DNA of 64,000 bases from Nitzschia sp. pyKryTriq1 (taxonomy: Eukaryota > Bacillariophyta > Bacillariophyceae > Bacillariales > Bacillariaceae), in NCBI GenBank assembly GCA_956465555.1, contig OY101128.1:186001-250000 (forward strand). The letters are read 5' to 3'. The position numbers were made by a program, and so were the translations under genes. The notes under the pieces were generated by a model, which did no database searches, had not been told where the DNA came from, and saw nothing but the letters and a program-made list of their open reading frames with translations. Of this stretch, positions 40,707-48,861 are shown piece by piece; within the stretch, counting starts at the first letter, position 1; each line of letters begins with the position of its first letter.

Positions 40707-41290
40707 CACCCTCTAGTAGAGCCTGCTGCTTGGTCACCATTCCATGCTGATGGAACATAATCTACAAATTTAGATAGAGAAGAAAACATAATAGAAATAT
40801 TTAGACATACAAACGTGAAGTCAATAACATAATCTAGAAATTTAGCTCCAGCCTGGTTTCTGCTGCCAATGCTTCATCTCAAAGGATTCCGTCTAGATAA
40901 TGCTGACCTGTCAAGTATTATTGGGTCGTTAGCACCATTTCCGGCGACGTAGGCTTTCACGCCTCCCCCACGTCGTTTTGTCTCGAAACAAAAAGACGCC
41001 GTATTTTATTACAAACAACAATTCATTTGACTTACCACTATTTTATTTGCCGAAAAGAGAGACCACTATTTTATTTGCCGAAAGAGAGAGAGAGAATTGG
41101 TCGAGATACAACTACTGGAAGATGAGGTTGTGCAGTTGTCGTATTATGTTGTTGTGTTTGTGAACGACCGATGATCGATGACCGAAAATCCACGCGCTAT
41201 CTCGTGAAGCCAAATATCATAACATGATGGCCGTAGTGCTATCGCGTGAAAGATTTCTATTTCTACGACGATAGATGTGATTCATGCCAT
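40707..41290. other. Gene-free region between SINE and minisatellite
   Basis: Contains a near-perfect 28-bp tandem duplication (ACCACTATTTTATTTGCCG...) at 41034-41061 and from 41062. From 41191 it holds single copies of the GCTATCGCGTGA-type word that founds the minisatellite. No gene is seen. Confidence 0.45.
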
Positions 41291-41482
41291 AATGTCTATT
41301 ACTAGCGCTATCGCGTGATATTGTATGAAATAATGTCTATTACTAGCGCTATCGCGTGATATTGTATGAAATAATGTCTATTACTAGCGCTATCGCGTGA
41401 TATTGTATGAAATAATGTCTATTACTAGCGCTATCGTGTGATATTGTATGAAATAATGTCTATTACTAGCGCTATCGCGTGA
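41291..41482. repeat. 41-bp minisatellite, about 4.7 copies
   Basis: Units begin AATGTCTATTACTAGCGCTA at 41291, 41332, 41373, 41414 and 41455, exactly 41 bp apart. The fourth unit has one visible change (CGTG for CGCG) and the fifth is partial. Confidence 0.95.
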
Positions 41483-41988
41483 AATAATGGCATAAAATAT
41501 TTTCCCGCGCGTGCTATCGCGTGAAACGAGTGGCACTCTGGCGAGAAATGGGGCGTCGCCGGCAAGAATTTCAATAGGTTATGAGCCTAAATATTTTTTT
41601 CCGCGCTCACGCGCGGAAATCAAGTTGCCGTGCAGCAGCACGGAATTTTCGCCGGGCGGGCGCGGAGTCTGGGGGCTGGGGGGTCCCGGTCTGACGGTCT
41701 GCCGTGCCATCACAACGCGTCGAGGGTGATCTGGTGGTTGATGGTTGATATCGATGCGAGACATGCATCATGCATGATGCGGTGCATGCTGGCTGCGAGA
41801 GGTGCGATGTGGCGCACGCATAATATAATATGTAGTAGTTCCGACGAACTTTCAGTTCCAACCTCTATCTTCGCGAGACCCATCAAGTATTATAAAATCA
41901 AGTATAAATCTTTTTTGGGTGGTGATCTAGACTAATAGCTGGAGAGCTTGTTTGTGCCACGACGACGAACAAGAAGAAGAAGAAAGTA

Positions 41989-44900
41989 ATGGGGCGTGGT
42001 CCATCGTCGACCATCAGGATGCGATACACCAGAATGCCTTGGTTGTTGTGCGTGGCGGTCAAGTTGTGTGGTGCTTTTCTTCTTCCTCTGGCTGCTCCAC
42101 CAGCAGAGCACAGATGGCGTGGTAGTAGCAGCAGTACTTTGAGTACTTCTACTTCTACTTCTACTACCAAGTTACATGGAATCAAGGGCTTTCGTATTTG
42201 GTTTGAAAATCAATTTCCAGATTCCATTGTCGAAATCAATGCCGATTCATCGGAAGACGAGTTTGATCATGTTCTGATGGATATGAACCATATGATACAT
42301 GTGATTTTGAGGAGAAGTCGAAGCGAGGAGCATGCCGTTCGTTTGCTAATGAGTGAATTGGATGGGGTGTTGAAAATGGCCGTTCCTACCAAATCCTTGG
42401 TCTTGGCCATTGATGGAGCACCGGCCGCCGCCAAGCTGGCAACGCAGCGAAGTAGACGGTACGGAACATTGGTACGGACCGAATGGAAACTGGAGCATTT
42501 TGATAAATTGAGAATATCCAAGAGCAAACGAGCTAGAAAACTGCGGAGCTACAATGCGGAGATTCAGAGTCTCCAAATTACACCCGGTACCCAATTCCAA
42601 GATACGATCGAGGCAACCCTTCTGTATTGGGCATGGCAACGATTACAACATCGACATGGAAGGCTTCGCGATGTACGAATATACATCAGTCCGTCTACTG
42701 TAGCGGGCGAAGGAGAAGTCAAGATACTGGAATGGATCCTACAAAAACCTCGGCAAGGTCAATCTGTGGCCATTTTAGGACGTGATAGCGATCTGCTTTT
42801 GGAAGGTCTCATCATTCCGCCGTATTGGACCCACAACATTTTTATCATCCAAGCCGATACGGCACGTCGATACTACAGTGTTAGTTTGTGGGAAACGACA
42901 CGAAAGCTTCAATCCTGGCTTCCATCTACTGCGCCACCCGAACAAATTCTGCAACTTCGGACCGATTTGGTGCTACTAATGATGTTGAATGGCAACGACT
43001 ATCTACCCAAACTTCGAGGCTCGAAAGGATTTTCCAATCTTTGTCAGATTTATCAACGGCTGCTTGGCAAAGAGTTTTCTTCTTCGAGCATCACTGATGA
43101 TGGTGGCGGCGATGAAGCGCAGCAAGCTGTGGGTTTGGTTGATCCAGACACTCTGGAATTTCGGCTCGATTTTTGCATAAAATTCTTCGAAGCCATTGCC
43201 AAAGCCTCACCACTCGCCAGCAATGGTACTTGGATGGATTCGTCGGTAGACCGCAAACAGTCTCCGTTGTCCAAACTGAACAATATTGTCGACGGCGGTT
43301 TCGTCCCACAGCCCAAAAAGTTTCGAGTGATCAAAAGTCGCTGGAGACGCGAGGCCGATGACAAGCTTGATGGCGACGACGAAGATGAGAACAACGAGGA
43401 CGCCGACGAAAATGATGAAATACCTCTAGACGAATCAGAGGGCCTCCTGGTGGATGACGACGACGACGATGATGGAGAAAATGACGACGATATTATTGAA
43501 GATGATGACTTTGATAATCGCAATCAAAGCGAAGGCAGACGAAAACAAATTTGCGTGCAGCTTACCCTGGGCGATCCAGAGTCGGATGATTTCCTCCGAT
43601 ATGAGCTTTGGCACTATATCGGTGAGCCTCTACGAACTACCAAACACAAACTTGCACTGATGGCTCTGGATGATTTCTTTGGCACGGATCTCGCTTCTTC
43701 TGACGAAGACTACGAAGTCTTGTTGGAATCTTCGGGAATCACGAGCCGAGGATATAGCTGGGAGATTCCGCAAGCGGCTCCTGGCAAGGTAGAAACATAT
43801 CTTGGAGGCCTCTTGTGGAATATTCAAACCTATCAAGACGGAATCTGCGCGGACTACAACTACAGCTATGGAAGACGGATGTCGCCCACAATCAATGATA
43901 TTATCGAGTTTTTCAAGACTGCCAAAAACGAAAATCGTCCCATCAGTCGCCATTCCCTGCTTGGAGAGAAGTTTTCATCGCCTGTATCGGCGGGTCTTTC
44001 GTGTCTGGCGGCGCTGCCCTCTCAAGTGAAACACTTGATTCCGGAGCCATATAGTCTGATACCCGATGAGACTGTCGAAGATTTCTATGCACAATCCATG
44101 GACAAGGAAGACAACACGTTTGATATGAAACAATTTGAGTCGTTATGTGAAGAAGAAATTCAAAGAATGCGTGTGGAGCGGGGCGAAGTGAACGAGCATC
44201 ATGACACTGGTGAAGGTGACAGTTCGACCCACGGTCGGAGGATTTTGTCAGGGGATCATTGGTGGACAGTTCTCGCCCGTACCCAAGAACCCTTGACTCA
44301 TCCTTTCGATCCGCCGGCTCCTCCCTGCGAGAACTTTTCGGAGCTCTTTCCAAATCCTCGAGTCCGAGTGAGCCGCGTCTTTGCGTGCGACGCTCCGCGC
44401 CCAAGAGCCGCTTGGGGACAGCTTGCCGAGATTGATGGGAAACGTGATCGACATGCGACTGAAGATATTGAACATTTAACGTTTGGCAAAATGCTACGAA
44501 AAAGCAATGATTCGTTTTTGGATGTCCCATATAAAGTCGACTACCCGATGGAGCGCCAGCGAAGTAGTTCGCAAAAGAAAAAGGAGAAGACGGCAAAGCC
44601 TCCGAAGACGCTGCCCACGGACGATGTGCCAGACGTGGACGGGCGTCTGCAAGAGTTCAAGAAAGAAATGCCCCCGACAAATCCCGCCGTCAATATGGAG
44701 GGTCAAACGGCACTCCAATTGCTGACGCAGCTGCACGATCTACAAATGGTCGGACCTATCAAATTCAACATTACCATGCCTTCCACTTCGGGTTACGCGT
44801 CCTGGAACCCGGGAAAATACGAACACTACCACCTGCGTATCCCTCCCAGCAGAACCAAAACGGCAAATGTTCTAAAAAGATCTCTCGACTTTGATCAGGA

Positions 44901-45540
44901 TAGAGACGTCGCTCGACAATCCCGACAAGCTCTAAAGCAGCATCTGGCCGATCTAGCACTTTCGGAACTGCTTGGGCCTGAACTTTCTTGGAAAAATCTA
45001 AGTTTCGCTGATCTACGATGGACCCTTCAGAGCAGAAATCCCAGCAGCAAGGTGAATGGAGAATCCGGAACAGCTACAAAAGGAGTCAAAGAGTCGCGAG
45101 CCAAGAAACAACTAGAACAACAGCCCAAGAAGAAAGCCAAACCGGGAGCTACAACGACGATGAACTCACAGGGCCAATCTGCGTTGGAGTGCCTCAACCA
45201 GCTTCAGGACAGCGGACTGATTGGAGGCAGCGAATTTCTCTATACGGAAGCTACCAAGGAATCCTCTTCACCCCAAGCTTTTGAAAAAGTTACGCTTGTG
45301 GTTCGTCCTGGCAAAAAGATACCCCTCCTTCTGGACCGCGAGATAACGGTGCATGAAGATAGAGGAGTTGAATTGACTAGTAGGAAGACAACCAAGCAAC
45401 GCCTTGCGTCCCTTGCAGTCACCGCGTTAAGTGGCCCTGAACTGGACTGGTCACGTGTCTCGAGTGCAGATCTCAAGTCCTTTTTGATGGACAAAGCAAA
45501 GTCCAAAAACGAGGGAACGTCTATAGTTGAGGATGGATGA
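41989..45540 (+). CDS. XRN-family 5'-3' exoribonuclease with probable plastid-targeting leader
   Basis: An 1183-residue single-exon protein. The XRN nuclease core is present: VLMDMNHMIHVI (Asp98), LVLAIDGAPAAAKLATQRSR (Asp142), ITPGTQF, ISPSTVAGEGEVKILEWI (Glu241, Glu243), AILGRDSDLLLEGL (Asp266, Asp268) and LVLLMMLNGNDYLPKL (Asp337). All acidic metal ligands of the family are therefore kept. The N-terminus, from Met11 or Met16, is hydrophobic (LLCVAVKLCGAFLLPLAAPP), with GAF resembling the diatom signal/transit junction, followed by a Ser/Thr-rich stretch. Plastid import is inferred. After an acidic insert and the XRN second segment, two related C-terminal modules start GQTALQLLTQLHDLQMVGP and GQSALECLNQLQDSGLIGG; each ends in a Lys-rich helix recalling a double-stranded-RNA-binding motif. 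Cytosolic or nuclear XRN1/XRN2 lack such a leader. Confidence 0.85.
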   Translation: MGRGPSSTIRMRYTRMPWLLCVAVKLCGAFLLPLAAPPAEHRWRGSSSSTLSTSTSTSTTKLHGIKGFRIWFENQFPDSIVEINADSSEDEFDHVLMDMNHMIHVILRRSRSEEHAVRLLMSELDGVLKMAVPTKSLVLAIDGAPAAAKLATQRSRRYGTLVRTEWKLEHFDKLRISKSKRARKLRSYNAEIQSLQITPGTQFQDTIEATLLYWAWQRLQHRHGRLRDVRIYISPSTVAGEGEVKILEWILQKPRQGQSVAILGRDSDLLLEGLIIPPYWTHNIFIIQADTARRYYSVSLWETTRKLQSWLPSTAPPEQILQLRTDLVLLMMLNGNDYLPKLRGSKGFSNLCQIYQRLLGKEFSSSSITDDGGGDEAQQAVGLVDPDTLEFRLDFCIKFFEAIAKASPLASNGTWMDSSVDRKQSPLSKLNNIVDGGFVPQPKKFRVIKSRWRREADDKLDGDDEDENNEDADENDEIPLDESEGLLVDDDDDDDGENDDDIIEDDDFDNRNQSEGRRKQICVQLTLGDPESDDFLRYELWHYIGEPLRTTKHKLALMALDDFFGTDLASSDEDYEVLLESSGITSRGYSWEIPQAAPGKVETYLGGLLWNIQTYQDGICADYNYSYGRRMSPTINDIIEFFKTAKNENRPISRHSLLGEKFSSPVSAGLSCLAALPSQVKHLIPEPYSLIPDETVEDFYAQSMDKEDNTFDMKQFESLCEEEIQRMRVERGEVNEHHDTGEGDSSTHGRRILSGDHWWTVLARTQEPLTHPFDPPAPPCENFSELFPNPRVRVSRVFACDAPRPRAAWGQLAEIDGKRDRHATEDIEHLTFGKMLRKSNDSFLDVPYKVDYPMERQRSSSQKKKEKTAKPPKTLPTDDVPDVDGRLQEFKKEMPPTNPAVNMEGQTALQLLTQLHDLQMVGPIKFNITMPSTSGYASWNPGKYEHYHLRIPPSRTKTANVLKRSLDFDQDRDVARQSRQALKQHLADLALSELLGPELSWKNLSFADLRWTLQSRNPSSKVNGESGTATKGVKESRAKKQLEQQPKKKAKPGATTTMNSQGQSALECLNQLQDSGLIGGSEFLYTEATKESSSPQAFEKVTLVVRPGKKIPLLLDREITVHEDRGVELTSRKTTKQRLASLAVTALSGPELDWSRVSSADLKSFLMDKAKSKNEGTSIVEDG

Positions 45541-45968
45541 GGAAGTGCTACTGGAGCTCCGTGAGGGGGGGTAGCCAATCTTTATCGAAGTGGTCGACGG
45601 GGAGATGGTCAATCACGAGGGTTTGGTTCCCGGATCCGCCAAAGAACAGCAATCGGAGCAGTCGAAGCGCAGTCGAGCGTGCACCGCGCGAATCGGCGAG
45701 CTGTATTCTTATCCAACTGATGATGTGGGACAGAACACACAAAAATCCGACTTCGACGATGATGGAAGCACATGTTGTCGTCCGTTTTGTGAGTCTCGTC
45801 ATGCAGATCTTTCATCCAAATTTAAATTGAATGGTACTTGGCGATGAAGAAGATGAGGATGCTTGATTTTCGCATGTGTGTGGCTCGTGAGAGATTTTCG
45901 GGCTAACCATTCCTTGAAAGGCAGGATCAAGCCGGAGGCGAGAAACAAGGAATACGCAAGGGACCAAC
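45541..45968. other. Intergenic region between two plus-strand genes
   Basis: 428 bp. Overlapping frames of about 85-97 codons on both strands lack recognisable motifs and are not called. It should contain the promoter of the IST1-EndoG gene. Confidence 0.45.
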
Positions 45969-47625
45969 ATGCCACTGGTTGGCAGTCACCGACGATTTGA
46001 GAAGGAAATACGGCAAAGTAAGCTGGATGAACCTTGGAGTGTTGGGAATTGTCTCTGTCTTTGCGTCTCATCCGTCGTTCCCGTGTGTTCCGTCCGCTGT
46101 GGAGTTAGAATCGAAAGCAGCATGTGACCGCTTGGCCTTGGAAATCGAGCGAACATCACGCACGGCTCAATCAAAAATGGTACTTTTGTCGAAGGAACGG
46201 ACGAACTCCAATACGAGAAACATGAATACTCGAATGTTGGCCATTCAACTCATACAAGATCACAATCGTGTTGATGTCTATCAGCTCCTGCATCAGAGTG
46301 TCCGAACTATCCATGAGAATACAACCAAGCTCACCTCTTTGAAATCGATTCCTTCCGATAAAGACTTGGTATCAGCAATGTCGAACATTATCTTTGGAGC
46401 CCCGCGGCTCGCTCTCTTTGAAGTAGAGGCGTTGGCGAATGTGTTTCGAAGAATGTATGGTGACAAGTTTACCGTGTGGACACGAAAGAACACTGGGGGA
46501 ATGGTCAACGAGCGAGTGGTGACAAAATTGACCAGACCAATCGAAGAGTCTCTCGTCAATCAATATCTGAACGCTATCACTAAACCATCGACTGCTGCTG
46601 GGAAAGCCAAAACACCAGTCGCACCAGCAAATAATACCGGCCGTACCACGCACAATGCGGCCGTTCGAAAGAGCACCCCAGTACTGCCACCCGTACCACC
46701 GAAGTCGTCTAGCCATCCCAACTCGTCCGAACAAATTCAAGAATTTCCTTCTACTTTGTCGGTCGTTTCCATGTCAAAGTTGGCTCCTACGCTTCCGATT
46801 CGGATCTTTCGACCAAACCAAAGACTCGAAATTGCATTTGACGTACGAACCAAGAATCCAGTCTACGTCATGGAGCGATTGGATGGTCTTGCCCGGACGA
46901 AAGCAACCATACGGCACCCCTTCTACGAAGAAGAAGGGCTACCTCCGGAGTACCGATCAAGACTTTGTAGTTTTATCCGAAGTGGATACGATCGTGGACA
47001 CATGGCCCCTGCGGCGAACTTTGGAGCCGAGTCTGTCCGAGATACCTTCAATCTTTGCAACGTGTCGCCTCAAGATCAAGCCATGAATCGTTCCACTTGG
47101 GTGAAACTGGAAAATTGGTGCCGAAAAGTAGCAGAACGAGAGTTGCAGTCTCCAAAAGCGATCGACAGCCAATCCGTCCATATTGTCACCGGCCCGGTAT
47201 GGCTGCCGACGATCGCCCCAGCCACCACCACGACCCAAAGCGGTCAACTGCACTTGTTTGAATACGCGGCTATTGGAACAGGAGACTCGATTGTCCATGT
47301 GCCCACGCATTTCTTCAAAATCATGGTCGTGTCCGACGACAAGAGAAGACAAATTCGAAAGTTTGCCTGCTTTTTGGTGCCAAACTTGAAACAACAGACC
47401 GGCGCCTCATTGGAAGAGTACGTTGTACACTGGGATAGATTGGAGGCGGTTACGGGATTGCAATTCTTTCCCCATCTTGCGACTTCGGAGTGGAAGGTGG
47501 ATGCTAGAAAAGTGACGGCTTCTTTGATTTCGAGCAGAAACGTGGCTACGACGCCTCGCCGCCGCAAGCCAAACGAACATGCCGTCGTATCTCTGTCGAC
47601 ACAGCTAGAACATTTGCGAATTTAG
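45969..47625 (+). CDS. IST1-like domain fused to an EndoG-type DNA/RNA nuclease
   Basis: Preferred model: 45969-46017 and 46109-47625 (91-nt GTAAGC...TTAG intron with a pyrimidine-rich 3' end), 521 residues in frame. Exon 1 gives MPLVGSHRRFEKEIRQ. Residues of about 7-165 fit the ESCRT-III-like IST1 domain: a basic first helix, LVSAMSNIIFGAPRLALFEV, ALANVFRRMYGDKFTVW, and NERVVTKLTRPIEESLVNQY. After a Pro/Ser/Thr linker comes a DNA/RNA non-specific endonuclease domain with GYDRGHMAPAANF (catalytic His314), FNLCNVSPQDQAMNRSTW (metal-binding Asn343), IVTGPVWLP and HFFKIMV. IST1 binds ESCRT-III and MIT-domain partners at membranes; EndoG-type enzymes cleave DNA and RNA. Alternative: no splicing and a start at 46027, giving a signal-peptide-like MNLGVLGIVSVFASH. 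The nuclease call is firm, the IST1 call good. Confidence 0.85.
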
Positions 47626-47730
47626 ACGGTGGGTACGTCCGAACTATACTCGTACTAGAATCATTTTTATCTATGTACCTACTACTATCTGGTTGTAACG
47701 CGTCGAAGAAGTGGTCTCATCGCATTCGCA

Positions 47731-47795
47731 GCGTTCATCTTTCATGGAACCAAAGCCCAAAGGCGAATCCATTGGTTCTCAGTCATTCACGAAGC
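47731..47795 (-). promoter_or_regulatory. Candidate SECIS element of the selenoprotein U gene
   Basis: On the minus strand, about 80 nt after the stop codon, a 65-nt segment folds by eye as follows: helix I GCTTC with GAA-c-GC, an internal loop, the core ATGA (47786-47783) opposite TGAA (TGA at 47744-47742), helix II with TG-a-GAACC against GGTTC-CA, unpaired AA, then a pyrimidine-containing apical loop. The order of parts fits a eukaryotic SECIS. Helix II is shorter than usual, so this is a candidate only. A SECIS is required somewhere in this 3' flank if the in-frame TGA is read as selenocysteine. Confidence 0.4.
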
Positions 47796-47874
47796 TAACA
47801 TTTGACGAGCGAGCGCCCCCAAACCACATGCTGCAGATTGGAGCTTTTCTTTTCATTAGTATTGCGCTATTGCG

Positions 47875-48490
47875 CTATTTTACCACCACCTCTTGTTCTT
47901 CTTGGGAGCGTCGAACCGCTTCCAAAGCCTTGACAATATCTTGAACGGGTAAATCGACACCCATCTCTTCTTTGTACGCATATCGGGGCTTGCCCATGGC
48001 ATCAAAGATAATCAACCCTCCCTGGACGACTCCTTCGCCTTTTCCATTCCACTTGATTCCCTTGCTTGTCACTCGTCTCCATGCACCATCCAAGAAACTC
48101 GTCAGCAACGTAAACAGTGATGGTAGCCCCGATGCCTTGCGATCTCCAAGCGCTTGGTACAAGGAGTAGGATTTGTCGCAATAGAGAGGATACTTTCCAT
48201 AGTAAGTATTCGAAAACTCTGCCAATCCCTCGTCGTCAATTCCTGTTTCCTTGACAACTCCAAACAGTTCAAAGCCCAAAAGACCCGCACGACTATCCCC
48301 ATACAATGCCGCGAGCACTGACAATGTCAAGGCTTGCTCGCGGCATAAAAATCATCCGGGACGTCGCACCACCAAACATATACTCCCATATTTATTTCCA
48401 CCACTATGTCTTTGCACCATTTCTCGACTCCGCAACACATCAATTTCGTGCACCGAGCTCTCGTCGATTCGAAGCTCCACCATCTAACGA

Positions 48491-48522
<32 letters not shown>

Positions 48523-48861
48523 GCAACAATAAGCAAGAGCATTAGGATGACAAAAGTTTGTTGGATATGGATTTGTTGACACGCCCAACATTCATCTAGG
48601 ATAGTATAGTATAGTATTCGTACGTACCGCAGCATCCTTCCAAGAGGCCGATAATTTCAAGGTTTCGTCCAGTTCCATGCTGGGGGGCACTTGGACTGGA
48701 ACATTTGGATCCACCAACACCAACGATTTTTTCATTTGTTCTCTCACAGATTTTATCACTTCTTTCGGATAGATTCGTGCATGACAGGTCCCGCCACCGT
48801 CCCCAGCACCACAGGCATTGCTGCTGCTGCTGGTGGTGGTGGTGGATGCCGTCGCTGCCAT
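47875..48861 (-). CDS. SELENOU: Selenoprotein U / peroxiredoxin-like 2 (PRXL2) with in-frame TGA (Sec)
   Basis: Model: exon 1 48861-48628, intron 48627-48484 (144 nt, GTACGT...TTAG), exon 2 48483-47875; 280 residues. In exon 2, TGA at 48354-48352 is followed in frame by TTT TTA TGC, giving VVRRPG-U-FLCREQALTLS: the UxxC redox site of the SelU/PRXL2 thioredoxin-like family, with U at about 122. Downstream the frame runs without a break and matches the family: GLLGFELFGVVKETGIDDEG, SLYQALGDRK, KGIKWNGKGEGVVQGGLIIF. Homologues have Cys or Sec at this spot. Protein is conserved on both sides of the TGA, which argues for recoding rather than decay. Likely a thiol oxidoreductase; no targeting signal is clear. 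The polypyrimidine tract of the intron is a CTTT microsatellite. The gene converges with the IST1-EndoG gene, 249 bp apart. Confidence 0.9.
48489..48520. repeat. (GAAA)8 microsatellite forming an intron pyrimidine tract
   Basis: Eight perfect GAAA units. On the coding (minus) strand they read (TTTC)8 directly before the 3' splice site of the selenoprotein U intron. Confidence 0.95.

Noticed and set aside
41291-41482. CRISPR-like array because of evenly spaced repeats
   Set aside because: The whole 41-bp unit repeats, with no unique spacers; it is a minisatellite in a eukaryotic genome.
45548-45802. 84-codon minus-strand frame and overlapping plus-strand frames
   Set aside because: No motifs, no ordered domain, and both strands are open over the same stretch.
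47875-48330. Stand-alone 151-residue protein starting after the TGA
   Set aside because: It starts at TTG, lacks the thioredoxin-fold active site, and the same frame upstream encodes conserved family sequence.
48352-48354. TGA as a disabling stop in a decayed peroxiredoxin-like gene
   Set aside because: The codon falls exactly at the redox position known to be Sec in SelU, and the rest of the gene is intact with consistent splice sites.
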